Shown piece after piece: positions 1-7,143 of a DNA stretch of 48,426 bases; within the stretch, counting starts at the first letter, position 1; each line of letters begins with the position of its first letter. The notes beneath the pieces were generated by a model, which had not been told where the DNA came from, did not search any database, and worked only from the letters and a program-made list of their open reading frames with translations. Position numbers and translations under genes: made by a program. Where the stretch lies: NCBI GenBank assembly GCA_022826585.1, contig JAJDUR010000095.1, forward strand, positions 1 through 48,426, read 5' to 3'. The DNA comes from Dehalococcoidia bacterium (GTDB lineage: Bacteria > Chloroflexota > Dehalococcoidia > Tepidiformales > Tepidiformaceae).

Positions 1-204
1 CGACACAAGCAGGAAGTCGAACGGCCCCTCCACCTCCGCCGCCTTCCCCGCCAGCACCTGCGCCCCCAGACGCATCCGCCGCCGCCACTCCCGCCCCGGC
101 AGCGTCAGCAGCTCAAGCTCGTGCCCCCCATGCGCCGCCAGCCCCTCCGCGAACGCACGGTGGCTCCCCCCGAAGAACGGCTCCACGAACAACCCACGCG
201 CCAT
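1..204 (-). CDS. tRNA-queuosine mannosyltransferase-like glycosyltransferase (DUF3524/QTMAN), 5' part only
   Basis: The reverse strand from an ATG at 204 reads 68 codons without a stop to the window edge, so only the N-terminus is present. It opens with a hydrophobic strand followed by EPFFGGSHRAF and then LLTLPGREWRRRM. This is the signature of the DUF3524 N-terminal domain (human GTDC1 begins IIEAFYGGSHKQL and continues TLPAKKWHWR). That family glycosylates the queuosine base at position 34 of tRNA-Asp. The function is inferred from these motifs; the GT4-like C-terminal domain lies outside the window. A queuosine precursor transporter and queF lie at 36.1-37.2 kb, which fits a cell that handles queuosine. 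A TAGCCT hexamer six bases before the ATG suggests a leaderless transcript. Confidence 0.8.
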   Translation of the reverse strand, partial: MARGLFVEPFFGGSHRAFAEGLAAHGGHELELLTLPGREWRRRMRLGAQVLAGKAAEVEGPFDFLLVS

Positions 205-210
205 GCCAAA

Positions 211-216
211 AGGCTA
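211..216 (-). promoter_or_regulatory. Candidate -10 element (TAGCCT) of the QTMAN-like gene
   Basis: On the minus strand TAGCCT sits six bases upstream of the ATG at 204, so transcription would start at or next to the start codon. No clear -35 box is visible. It is one of several TANNNT hexamers placed this way in the window. Confidence 0.35.
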
Positions 217-277
217 CAGGCCTCTAGCCGCTGTGGGGTCTGGAGCGGCCTATTGCGGAGTGAGGCGGAGGCTAGGT

Positions 278-1177
278 TCAGGAAGCTGCTTCGACCTCGG
301 ATGCTTCGGTAGGCAATTCTCCCCGCTGTCGCAACAGGTCTTCGATCGTATCCACCACTGTGTGTGCCTTGTACACCACCCCAAGGTCTACCATCTGTGT
401 GGTCTTTATCACTGGCCGGATGTCGGTAGGAATTTCCTCAAAACGTACAACGCCATCATCTTGACGATAGTAGACACTGCCAAGAATCCCGAGCCAAAAG
501 AAACGTTGGCCTCCAAGCGCGGGATTATAGAGAAACACGGGGCTTCCACTGCTTCCTGGGAAAACGGAAGCGTCGATGAGAAAGACCGGGTTCGATTCGT
601 AGTCAACCCTACAGGGGGTTGCAGTTATGCCCTTTCGTGAGATTGGGAGATTATTGGCCTTATCATAGATCCCGCTTGGGTATCCAATAAAGAGAACTTC
701 TTCCACTGCATCGAACTCGATGTCCTTACCCGGAACAAATGCCGTTGGAACGCCCTTATAGAAGACGTCGATACCCCTCCGTCGGTAGTTTTCAATGACG
801 GGCGCGAGAGGGGCAATGGCAATGTCAACTGCCGAAGATGCATGTTTGGTCCAGTCTGAAGGGCTAGTATCAAAGGTAAGCGTATGCGATGTGCCAAGAA
901 CCGGCTGTGCCTCTCCCTCTGCGTCCGTCCTGAGCGTGAAAGTCAACTTGATCTTCGCGGCTCCTTCTATGACGTGTTTATTGGTGACAAGGAATGGACC
1001 TTCACGGTCGTCAGACCACTTGTGGTTGACGATGGTCCCTGTGCCTAGCGTTGCCTGGGTTTCAATTCGTAGTGTCGAAAAGAGTAGTTGTTCGGCTAGG
1101 GTCTTGACTTTCACGAACGGGCTCCCTGCTAGCCGATTTGTGCGTCGGGCATGCCAGCTGGGGCACGAGTGTAGCAC
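278..1177 (-). CDS. Trypsin-like serine protease (S1/HtrA-type fold), stand-alone
   Basis: The 299-residue product has a chymotrypsin-like triad: His68 in VTNKHVIEG, Asp118 in VDIAIAPL and Ser210 in PGSSGSP. There is no PDZ domain, and no signal peptide or membrane segment is obvious, so a cytosolic or peripheral protease is likely. The start at 1177 lacks a good Shine-Dalgarno. Residues before about 22 look unlike the rest, so an internal start near Val22 is possible. Base composition is clearly less GC-rich than the flanking HAD and QTMAN genes and codon use is more relaxed, which suggests acquisition. Such free-standing trypsin-like proteins are often accessory and some sit in defence contexts; no partner is visible here and the substrate is unknown. 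Confidence 0.75.
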   Translation of the reverse strand: MLHSCPSWHARRTNRLAGSPFVKVKTLAEQLLFSTLRIETQATLGTGTIVNHKWSDDREGPFLVTNKHVIEGAAKIKLTFTLRTDAEGEAQPVLGTSHTLTFDTSPSDWTKHASSAVDIAIAPLAPVIENYRRRGIDVFYKGVPTAFVPGKDIEFDAVEEVLFIGYPSGIYDKANNLPISRKGITATPCRVDYESNPVFLIDASVFPGSSGSPVFLYNPALGGQRFFWLGILGSVYYRQDDGVVRFEEIPTDIRPVIKTTQMVDLGVVYKAHTVVDTIEDLLRQRGELPTEASEVEAAS

Positions 1178-1252
1178 ATGTGTTCCGCTGAGATGACGGC
1201 TGATACGGGGATGCGGGTGGATCTGTGAGGAGGGGAGTTTGTAGTGCAGGCC

Positions 1253-1642
1253 CTACAGGTCCCCGCGCTCCGCCAGCTTCTCTACGATCTCCAGCAGCTC
1301 CCTGTCGCTCTCGTTCACTTCCTTGTACTGCGAGACGCAGTACCCCCCGTACTTCTCCACCAGGTACCAGTCGTCGTCGATGATCACGTCCGGCGTCGGG
1401 TCCACCCGCGGGTGCTTGTCGAAACAGCCGTCGACCCACTCCGAGAGCCCGTGACGCTCCACCGTGCGCTCGCTGTAGTGCTGTCCCCCCGCCGACCAGA
1501 CGTAGACGCTGTGCCCCGCGTCTTTCAGCCGTTCCATCGCCTCGTGCGCGCCGGGGCGCAGCGAGCTCGCGTCCTTCGTCGTGTAGACCAGCGTGTGGTC
1601 CACGTCGAAGTAGACGTTCAGAGAGCGGGTCGCGTCGGTCAT
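1253..1642 (-). CDS. Small HAD-superfamily hydrolase
   Basis: The 129-residue protein carries HAD motif I as FDVDHTLVY (nucleophile Asp13, acid Asp15), motif II as VYVWSAGG and a C-terminal VIIDDDWY that serves as motif IV. It is short for the family and has almost no cap domain, as in phosphatases acting on large or exposed substrates. The substrate cannot be told. It begins 10 bases after the stop of the upstream gene on the same strand, so it looks like the last gene of the carboxylase operon that runs down from 5757. A polynucleotide-phosphatase-like or protein-phosphatase role is conceivable but not shown. Confidence 0.7.
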   Translation of the reverse strand: MTDATRSLNVYFDVDHTLVYTTKDASSLRPGAHEAMERLKDAGHSVYVWSAGGQHYSERTVERHGLSEWVDGCFDKHPRVDPTPDVIIDDDWYLVEKYGGYCVSQYKEVNESDRELLEIVEKLAERGDL

Positions 1643-1652
1643 GGGGTGGCGG

Positions 1653-2075
1653 CTACGCCTCGGCGATCGTCAGGCCCCACACGGGGCGGTAGCGCCACGT
1701 GCGGATGCCCTTGTAGCTGATGCCGTGCTTCCGGCAGAGGCGCTTCGCCTGCTGCACCTGCCCCGAGGGCACGTACAGCAGCAGCTCGCCCATCTTCGAG
1801 TACGGCAACCACTTCTTCTCGGCCTGCTCGTCCGTCATCGTGTCGGCCGTCTCCACCTGCGCCACGAACTGCAGCCACTGCCCGGGCCGCCGCACCACCA
1901 CGATGTCCGGGTAGAGCGGCTCGCCTTCCCACTCGCCCACCGAGATTGACGGCTCGGGGTTGTTCAGGAGCGTCTCCAGCTCGGGGTGCTCCTCGTTCGG
2001 GTAGGGGAAGCGCGACTGCGCGATCTCCGCGACCGTGCCCGTGTGACGCTGATCCCGAAGCTCCTTGACCGGCAC
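1653..2075 (-). CDS. Uncharacterised protein with a PD-(D/E)XK-like motif
   Basis: I do not recognise a named family. The 140-residue product starts at a GTG at 2075, 15 bases after the biotin-carrier stop. It contains LYPDIVVV (Asp57) and, 16 residues later, VAQVETAD (Gln73, Glu75), each on a predicted strand, followed by a helix (EKKWLPYSKMGE) and a strand (LLLYVP). That order (Asp, then an ExK/QxE-like pair, then helix-strand) resembles the core of PD-(D/E)XK nuclease-fold proteins. The Lys is replaced and no nuclease activity is established. The position between metabolic genes argues against a restriction system. The fold call is inference from motif spacing only. Confidence 0.55.
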   Translation of the reverse strand: MPVKELRDQRHTGTVAEIAQSRFPYPNEEHPELETLLNNPEPSISVGEWEGEPLYPDIVVVRRPGQWLQFVAQVETADTMTDEQAEKKWLPYSKMGELLLYVPSGQVQQAKRLCRKHGISYKGIRTWRYRPVWGLTIAEA

Positions 2076-2090
2076 CGGACGCTCCTTTGC

Positions 2091-2612
2091 CTACTCCAGG
2101 ATGACGAGGGTCTCGCCCTCGGCCACCTGCGCGCCCTCGCTCACGGTGACCTCTTTCACGGTCCCCGCCTTGGGCGCGTTGATCTCGTTCTCCATCTTCA
2201 TCGCTTCGAGCACGAGCAGGAGCTGACCCGCCTCCACGGCGTCGCCCGCCTGCACCTCGATCCGGAGCACCTTACCCGATAGCTGGGCCGCCACGCCTCC
2301 CGGCACATTCGAGACCGCCGGCGCGCCGCCCGCGGCCGCGCTCGAAGCCCTCGGCGCGGGCCGCGCGGGACCGCCGCCCAGCCGCCCCTCGTACTCCAGC
2401 GTGAACGGCCGGTGGTCGACCTCGATGGCCATGCCCGATTCGCGCTCCTCCTCGGGGGGAAGCGCCACGCGGTAGCTCACCGCGCCCGCCGTCACCGTGT
2501 CGTAGGCGTCGCCGCGCGCGATCGCGATGGGGAACTCTTCCCCGTCCACGACGACCGTGTCGCCGCGTACTTCGACCTCGTAGGTGCGTCCGCCGATCGT
2601 GACCGTCGCCAT
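2091..2612 (-). CDS. Biotin carboxyl carrier protein (transcarboxylase 1.3S-like subunit)
   Basis: The 173-residue protein ends in a biotinyl domain with EAMKMEN, Lys139 being the biotinylation site. Before it are an Ala/Pro/Gly-rich flexible linker (about 80-105) and an N-terminal beta-rich region (1-75) resembling the domain that joins carrier to enzyme in propionyl-CoA carboxylase alpha chains. It would swing carboxybiotin between active sites of the neighbouring carboxyltransferases. The ATG at 2612 is only two bases after the stop of the 5S-like gene, so the two are translationally coupled. There is no biotin carboxylase domain in the protein or nearby, so the carboxyl donor is either another acyl-CoA/oxo-acid (transcarboxylation) or a carboxylase encoded elsewhere. 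Confidence 0.88.
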   Translation of the reverse strand: MATVTIGGRTYEVEVRGDTVVVDGEEFPIAIARGDAYDTVTAGAVSYRVALPPEEERESGMAIEVDHRPFTLEYEGRLGGGPARPAPRASSAAAGGAPAVSNVPGGVAAQLSGKVLRIEVQAGDAVEAGQLLLVLEAMKMENEINAPKAGTVKEVTVSEGAQVAEGETLVILE

Positions 2613-2614
2613 CG

Positions 2615-4111
2615 CTACCGCATCTGCCTCATGCGCCCGAACTGGCGCCACGTGGCGCCGGGCGCCGCGCCGTTCGCGGATGGCGCCGCCGGCGCCGCCC
2701 GCGTGGCCGCGGGCCGGTCCTTGACCGCGATCGCGCCGACGACCGCCGCCACGAGCTCGCGCTCGGGGCCGCCGCCCTCGCGTCGCCACTCGAGGAACTT
2801 CTTCGCCGGCTGCGGGAACATCACGTACGAGAGCACGTCCTCGGGGCTCTCGGCGAGGTCGCCGATCTCCTCCTTCGCGCTCTCCAGCTCCGGTTCGAGG
2901 TCGTCCGCCGGACGGTGCTCGATCTGGGGCACGTCGCCCAGGACCAGGTCCAGCACTTCCTTCGTGATCGGCTCCGCCGTCGCGCCGTAGAGCCCCTGCG
3001 CGAGGTTGCGCGTCTCCTTCGTCACGACGCCGTAGCGCTTGCCCGTCAGCACGTTCAGGACGGCCTGCGAGCCCACGATCTGCGAGCTTGGCGTCACCAG
3101 CGGCGGGTAGCCGAGGTCCGCGCGCACGCGCGCGTTCTCCTCCAGCACCTCGCCCAGCTTCGCTTCCTGGCCCTGGTCCCGCAGCTGCCCCACGAGGTTC
3201 GAGATCATGCCGCCTGGCACCTGGTGCCGGAGCACGCCCGCATCGACGCCGAGCAGGTTGCTCTCGTGCTTCCAGTACTTCTTGCGTACGCCGCCGAAGT
3301 ACTCCGCCGTCTCCACCAGGTCGTCGAGCGCGATGCCCGTGCCGTTGTCGTCGTCCTCGCCCAGCGCCGCCACGAGCGTTTCCGTGGCCGGCTGCGAGGT
3401 GCCCCCCGCGAGCGGGCTGATGGCCGTGTCGATCATGTCGGCGCCGGCGCGAACGGCCAGCAGGTAGGCCATCTCCGAGTAGCCGGAGGTGTCGTGGCAG
3501 TGGAGCTGCAGCGGAACGTCGGGGTGGTCGCCCTTGATGCGCGTCACCAGCCGCTCGGCCATGACCGGGCTCAGCAGCCCCGCCATGTCCTTGATGCAGA
3601 GCGAATCGGCGCCCATCTCGACCAGCCGGTCGGCGAGCGTCCCGAAGCTCTCGACGGTATGCACCGGGCTCGTCGTGTAGCAGAGCGTGCCCTGCACGTG
3701 ACCGCCCGCGCGCTTCACGCCCTCGAAGGCCGTCTCGAGGTTCCGGGTGTCGTTGAGCGCGTCGAAGATGCGGAAGATGTCCATGCCGTTCTCGACGGCG
3801 CGCTCGCAGAACTCGAGCACGACGTCGTCGGCGTAGTGCCGGTAGCCGACCGCGTTCTGACCGCGCAGGAGCATCTGTGTGGGCGTGTTCTTCAGCCGGC
3901 TCTTGACTTCGCGAAGGCGCTCCCACGGGTCTTCCAGCAGGAAACGCATGGCCGTGTCGAAGGTCGCGCCGCCCCAGCACTCGATGCTGCCGTAGCCGAT
4001 GGCGTCCATCCGCTCGAGGGCGGGAAGCATGTCCTCGGTGCGCATCCGCGTGGCCAGCAGCGACTGATGCCCGTCGCGGATGGCGGTCTCCGTGATGCGT
4101 ACCTGGCCCAT
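2615..4111 (-). CDS. Oxo-acid carboxyltransferase subunit (5S / OadA / pyruvate carboxylase B family)
   Basis: The 498-residue protein has the HMGL-like TIM-barrel carboxyltransferase domain: TAIRDGHQS (metal-binding Asp13), LCIKDMAG (Lys174, the carbamylated lysine of the family) and LQLHCHDTSG (His204 and His206, metal ligands). A conserved C-terminal domain follows from about 300. It catalyses transfer of carboxyl between biotin and pyruvate/oxaloacetate. It lacks its own biotinyl domain, which is supplied by the next gene, as in the 5S subunit of propionibacterial transcarboxylase. Separate carrier subunits also occur in two-part pyruvate carboxylases, and no Na+-pump OadB subunit is adjacent. 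The gene sits between the 12S-like and carrier genes, all on the minus strand. Confidence 0.88.
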   Translation of the reverse strand: MGQVRITETAIRDGHQSLLATRMRTEDMLPALERMDAIGYGSIECWGGATFDTAMRFLLEDPWERLREVKSRLKNTPTQMLLRGQNAVGYRHYADDVVLEFCERAVENGMDIFRIFDALNDTRNLETAFEGVKRAGGHVQGTLCYTTSPVHTVESFGTLADRLVEMGADSLCIKDMAGLLSPVMAERLVTRIKGDHPDVPLQLHCHDTSGYSEMAYLLAVRAGADMIDTAISPLAGGTSQPATETLVAALGEDDDNGTGIALDDLVETAEYFGGVRKKYWKHESNLLGVDAGVLRHQVPGGMISNLVGQLRDQGQEAKLGEVLEENARVRADLGYPPLVTPSSQIVGSQAVLNVLTGKRYGVVTKETRNLAQGLYGATAEPITKEVLDLVLGDVPQIEHRPADDLEPELESAKEEIGDLAESPEDVLSYVMFPQPAKKFLEWRREGGGPERELVAAVVGAIAVKDRPAATRAAPAAPSANGAAPGATWRQFGRMRQMR

Positions 4112-4221
4112 GGCTCTGGCGAAGTCCCCTGCCGCCTCAAACGGGCGGCTTGCGGCTCTCCGTGAACACTATCACAAGCGCCCTTGCGGGCCAGTACGGA
4201 AGGCTTCTGCGGGTCGATTCC

Positions 4222-5757
4222 CTACAGCGGGATGTTGCCGTGCTTCTTCGGCGGGTTGCGGTCCGCCTTGTTCCGCAGCATCTCCAGCGCCGTCACGATC
4301 TTGCCCCGCGTCTCCCGCGGGTCGATCACGTCGTCGACGAAGCCCCGGCCGGCCGGGATGTACGGGTTCCCGAAGCGCGCGCTGAAGTCTTCCGCCAGCT
4401 CGTCGCGCTTGGCCTCCGGGTCGTCCGCCTCCGCGATCTCGCGCCGGTTGATGATCCCGACCGCCTGCTCCGGACCCATCACCGCCACCTCCGCCGCCGG
4501 CCAGGCGAAGTTCATGTCGCCGCGCAGGTGCTTGCTCGACATGACCAGGTAGGCCCCGCCGTACGCCTTCCGCAGCACGACCGCGATCTTCGGCACCGTC
4601 GCCTCGCTGTAGGCGAACAGCAGCTTCGCCCCGTGCGTGATGATCCCGCCGTATTCCTGAGACGACCCCGGCAGGTACCCGGGGATGTCGACCAGCGTGA
4701 TAATGGGGATGTTGAAGCAGTCGCAGGTGCGCACGAAGCGCGCCGCCTTGCGGCTCGCCTCGATGTCGAGCACGCCTGCCAGGTGCATCGGCTGGTTCCC
4801 CACGAACCCGACCGTCTGCCCGCCCATGCGCGCGAACCCGACGACCACGTTCTGGGCGAAGCTCTCGTGGATCTCGAGGAAGTCCCCGTCGTCCACGATC
4901 CGCCAGATGATCTCGCGCACGTCGTAGGGACGGTTCGGCTCGTCCGGCACGATCGTGAGCAACTCCTCGTCCGGCTCGTGCGTCGGGTGCTCGGTCGGGT
5001 AGAAGGGCGGGTCCTCGGCGTTGTTCGAGGGCAGGAACGAGAGCAGCCGCCGGACCTCCTGGAGCGTCTCCTGCTCCCCCTCGATGGCGAAGTGGGCCAC
5101 GCCCGAGCGGGTCGCGTGGATGGTCGCGCCCCCGAGCGTCTCGTGGTCGATCTCCTCGCCCGTGACGTTCCGGATCACGTCCGGCCCCGTGATGTACATC
5201 TGGCCCGTGCCCGCCGTCATGAAGATGAAGTCGGTGATCGCCGGGCTGTAGACCGCCCCGCCCGCGCAGGGCCCCATGATCACGCTGATCTGCGGGATCA
5301 CCCCGCTCGCCAGCGTGTTCATCGCAAACATCTCGCCAAAGCCGCGCAGGCTCTCGGGCCCGTCCTGGATGCGCGCCCCGCCCGAGTCCTGGATCCCGAT
5401 GACGGGCGCCCCCGTCATCAGCGCGAGGTCCATCACCTTCAGGATCTTCTCGCCCACCGTCTCGCTCAGCGAGCCGCCGGAGACGGTGAAGTCGTAGGAG
5501 AACAGGTACACCGGCCGCCCGTCGATGCGCCCCCAGCCCGTCACCACCGCCTCCGGGCCGCGATCGGCCCCGCGCGGCCGCACGAGGGCGTCCACCTCTT
5601 CGAACGTGTCCTCGTCGAGCAGCAGCTCGATGCGCTCGCGGGCCGTCAGCTTGCCGCGGCCGTGCTGCGCCTCGACGCGGCGCTCGCCGCCCCCGGCTCG
5701 CGCCTCGTCCTTCCGCTCGTTCAGCTCCGCGAGCCGCTCCTGCACGGTCTTCGTCAT
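4222..5757 (-). CDS. Acyl-CoA carboxyltransferase beta chain (propionyl-CoA carboxylase beta / 12S-like)
   Basis: The 511-residue protein is a full-length biotin-dependent acyl-CoA carboxyltransferase with two crotonase-fold halves. Recognisable are GKLTARERIELLLD near the N-terminus, IQDSGGARIQDG, GPCAGGAVYSPA (oxyanion hole) and, in the second half, DIPGYLPGSSQEYGGIITHGAK, a stretch typical of propionyl/methylmalonyl-CoA enzymes. It would carboxylate propionyl-CoA or decarboxylate methylmalonyl-CoA via biotin. The ATG at 5757 has AAGGAG seven bases upstream. About 110 bases separate it from the 5S-like gene, long enough for a separate promoter, but the three genes together match a transcarboxylase subunit set. 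An acyl-CoA carboxylase with its biotin carboxylase encoded elsewhere is the main alternative. Confidence 0.9.
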   Translation of the reverse strand: MTKTVQERLAELNERKDEARAGGGERRVEAQHGRGKLTARERIELLLDEDTFEEVDALVRPRGADRGPEAVVTGWGRIDGRPVYLFSYDFTVSGGSLSETVGEKILKVMDLALMTGAPVIGIQDSGGARIQDGPESLRGFGEMFAMNTLASGVIPQISVIMGPCAGGAVYSPAITDFIFMTAGTGQMYITGPDVIRNVTGEEIDHETLGGATIHATRSGVAHFAIEGEQETLQEVRRLLSFLPSNNAEDPPFYPTEHPTHEPDEELLTIVPDEPNRPYDVREIIWRIVDDGDFLEIHESFAQNVVVGFARMGGQTVGFVGNQPMHLAGVLDIEASRKAARFVRTCDCFNIPIITLVDIPGYLPGSSQEYGGIITHGAKLLFAYSEATVPKIAVVLRKAYGGAYLVMSSKHLRGDMNFAWPAAEVAVMGPEQAVGIINRREIAEADDPEAKRDELAEDFSARFGNPYIPAGRGFVDDVIDPRETRGKIVTALEMLRNKADRNPPKKHGNIPL

Positions 5758-5845
5758 CGCTCTCTCCTTCGGGCCCCTCGCCTGCGGAACCGTCGCGTTC
5801 GCCGCCGGTGGCGCGGCGCCTTCGCGCGCATCATCGTCGTGTGAT

Positions 5846-5921
5846 TGGTGGAGACAGGGGGAGTCGAACCCCCGACCTCAGCATTGCGAACGCTGCGCTC
5901 TCCCAACTGAGCTATGTCCCC
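5846..5921 (-). tRNA. tRNA-Ala (anticodon CGC), CCA encoded
   Basis: The reverse strand folds into a complete cloverleaf. The acceptor GGGGACA pairs with TGTCTCC and includes the G3-U70 pair that marks alanine tRNAs. The anticodon stem CAGCG/TGCTG closes a seven-base loop TTCGCAA whose anticodon is CGC, reading GCG codons. The T arm contains GGTTCGACTCC. The discriminator A is followed by a genomically encoded CCA (5846-5848). It lies about 90 bases upstream of the acyl-CoA carboxyltransferase gene on the same strand. Confidence 0.95.
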
Positions 5922-5976
5922 ACGGCCTGCCGCGATCGTAGGGACGGCCCTCTCGGGGCGTCAAATGGGGCGCGTT

Positions 5977-6033
5977 GACTCGTGGCCCGTGGACACAACC
6001 AGCCACGAGTCACTGGTCACCAGTCACTGGTGG
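5977..6033. repeat. Intergenic inverted repeat and CACTGGT repeats
   Basis: GACTCGTGGC (5977-5986) and GCCACGAGTC (6002-6011) form a perfect 10-base inverted repeat with a 15-base loop. It runs directly into tandem CACTGGT words and their complement (6011-6032). The wording (actGGTgAC, cactAGTcac) resembles the repeat at 18381-18463, so both may belong to one dispersed non-coding repeat family. Confidence 0.6.
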
Positions 6034-6055
6034 GGTCAGGGGAGAGGGGCGGCGC

Positions 6056-6226
6056 CTAGCGGCGGCGGGAGGATCCCCGGCCGATGCGGTAGCTCGTCTC
6101 GCCGGTGAACTGGCGCTCTTCGCCGCACTTCTTGCAGCGACCGAAGGTGAGCTCGCCTCTTGGTGGGTCCAGGATCCAGTGGTGGACGCAACTGCCTACG
6201 ACTTGAAGCGACTCGGCCTTCGCCAT
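6056..6226 (-). CDS. Small zinc-ribbon-like protein
   Basis: A 56-residue protein with Cys-x2-His near the N-terminus (GSCVHHWIL) and Cys-x2-Cys further on (GRCKKCGEER), spaced as in a four-ligand zinc ribbon, and ending in a basic tail. The family is not named, but the pattern C-H-x-W-x-L then G-x-C-x2-C-G-x2-R-x-F looks conserved rather than accidental. The ATG at 6226 is preceded by GAGGGG at eight bases; an ATG two codons earlier (6232) is too close to that site. It lies alone between rimM and tRNA-Ala. The role is unknown; nucleic-acid binding is a guess from the fold. Confidence 0.6.
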   Translation of the reverse strand: MAKAESLQVVGSCVHHWILDPPRGELTFGRCKKCGEERQFTGETSYRIGRGSSRRR

Positions 6227-6344
6227 CGCCATTCCCCCTCGACTGGGTATCGGCGCACAACCTCCGGACACACCCCGCCCGTCCGGCCGCTCGCCTCAAA
6301 GACGCTCCCGAGTCTAGCGGGCGTAAAGAGCCCTTTCAACGGCT

Positions 6345-6818
6345 TTATGACGATTCGTCGCCAAAGGTGAGCTCGTTTGTGATGAAAAGCACTCCCGCAG
6401 CGACGTCGACCGCTTCCACAACCGACGCGATCGCCGGTATCAGCGTCTCCCCCGAGGGCCCCTGCACGACGTACACGTCGTTCGCCCCCGTGCTCAGCAC
6501 CTCGCTCACGTGCCCCAGGCTCCGCCCCTCCGCCGTCATCACCTCCAGACCCACGATGTCCGACACCAGGTAGGCGTCCGCCTGCAGCAGCAGTTCGTCC
6601 TCCGCCACTTCGAGCAGTTCACCCCGCGCGTCCTCGACCTGGCTCCGCCGCTCGAGCCCCTCCAGCTTCAGGAGCACCCGGCCCCGGTCCCAGCGCACCC
6701 GCTCGATGCGCCGCCGCCGCCCCTGCAGGTAGACCTCGCCCTCCGGTTGAAGGTTGGGGAGGTCCGGATTGAAGGGCGCGACCCGCAGCTCGCCCGTGTT
6801 GCCGTGCGGGCGCAGCAC
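6345..6818 (-). CDS. rimM: Ribosome maturation factor RimM
   Basis: RimM binds S19 and helps mature the 30S head. The frame shows the N-terminal beta-barrel (HGNTGELRV, VLLKLEGLERRSQVEDARGE), then the PRC barrel (YLVSDIVGLEV, LGHVSEVLSTGANDVYVV, LIPAIASVV). The coordinates begin at the only canonical start near the N-terminus, a GTG at 6818. However, the codons just upstream in the same frame encode GFVAVGR, which aligns with the first strand of RimM and should be part of the protein. There is no ATG, GTG or TTG in frame between the khpA stop (6899) and that segment. So the true start is non-canonical, or there is a sequence error or frameshift. A weak AGCC/GGCT hairpin overlaps the stop codon region at 6329-6344. 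Confidence 0.8.
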   Translation of the reverse strand: MLRPHGNTGELRVAPFNPDLPNLQPEGEVYLQGRRRRIERVRWDRGRVLLKLEGLERRSQVEDARGELLEVAEDELLLQADAYLVSDIVGLEVMTAEGRSLGHVSEVLSTGANDVYVVQGPSGETLIPAIASVVEAVDVAAGVLFITNELTFGDESS

Positions 6819-6898
6819 GCGCCCGACCGCAACGAAGCCCTCGCGGGGCTCGGTGGGGCCGCCTGGATGGGAAGGGGGAGGGGTCGCCGCGCTCGCGG

Positions 6899-7141
6899 CT
6901 AGTCCCCGATCTCGAGGCCGACGCGCACATCCTCGCGGATGGCCGCCACCTTGATCAGCGAGCGCATCGCCGTCGCGATCCGCCCGTCGCGACCGATGAC
7001 CCGACCGATGTCGTCCTCGGCCACGTCCAGGTGCACGATGATGCGCCCGTGGTCGTCGTGCTCGCTCACCTGCACCTCGTCGGGCTCGTCCACGAGCGAC
7101 TTGGCGATGTACTCGATCAGGTTGCCCATCATGGACGCCAT
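6899..7141 (-). CDS. khpA: KH-domain RNA-binding protein KhpA
   Basis: An 80-residue single KH domain with the GxxG loop as VIGRDGRIA and preceding LDVAEDDIGR, matching KhpA, a small RNA-binding protein that works with KhpB in cell-envelope and ribosome-related regulation. It begins two bases after the rpsP stop and is followed by rimM, the usual rpsP-khpA-rimM order. Three ATG codons lie within the first five residues; the family usually starts close to the fifth (MGNLIEYIAKSLV), so the first four residues may not be translated. Confidence 0.92.
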   Translation of the reverse strand: MASMMGNLIEYIAKSLVDEPDEVQVSEHDDHGRIIVHLDVAEDDIGRVIGRDGRIATAMRSLIKVAAIREDVRVGLEIGD

Positions 7142-7143
7142 GG

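Noticed and set aside
2091-3980. A 629-codon minus-strand frame ending in the biotin carrier.
   Set aside because: Upstream of Met at 2612 the frame is antisense-like Arg/Ala/Gly filler overlapping the 5S-like gene, which is conserved in another frame.
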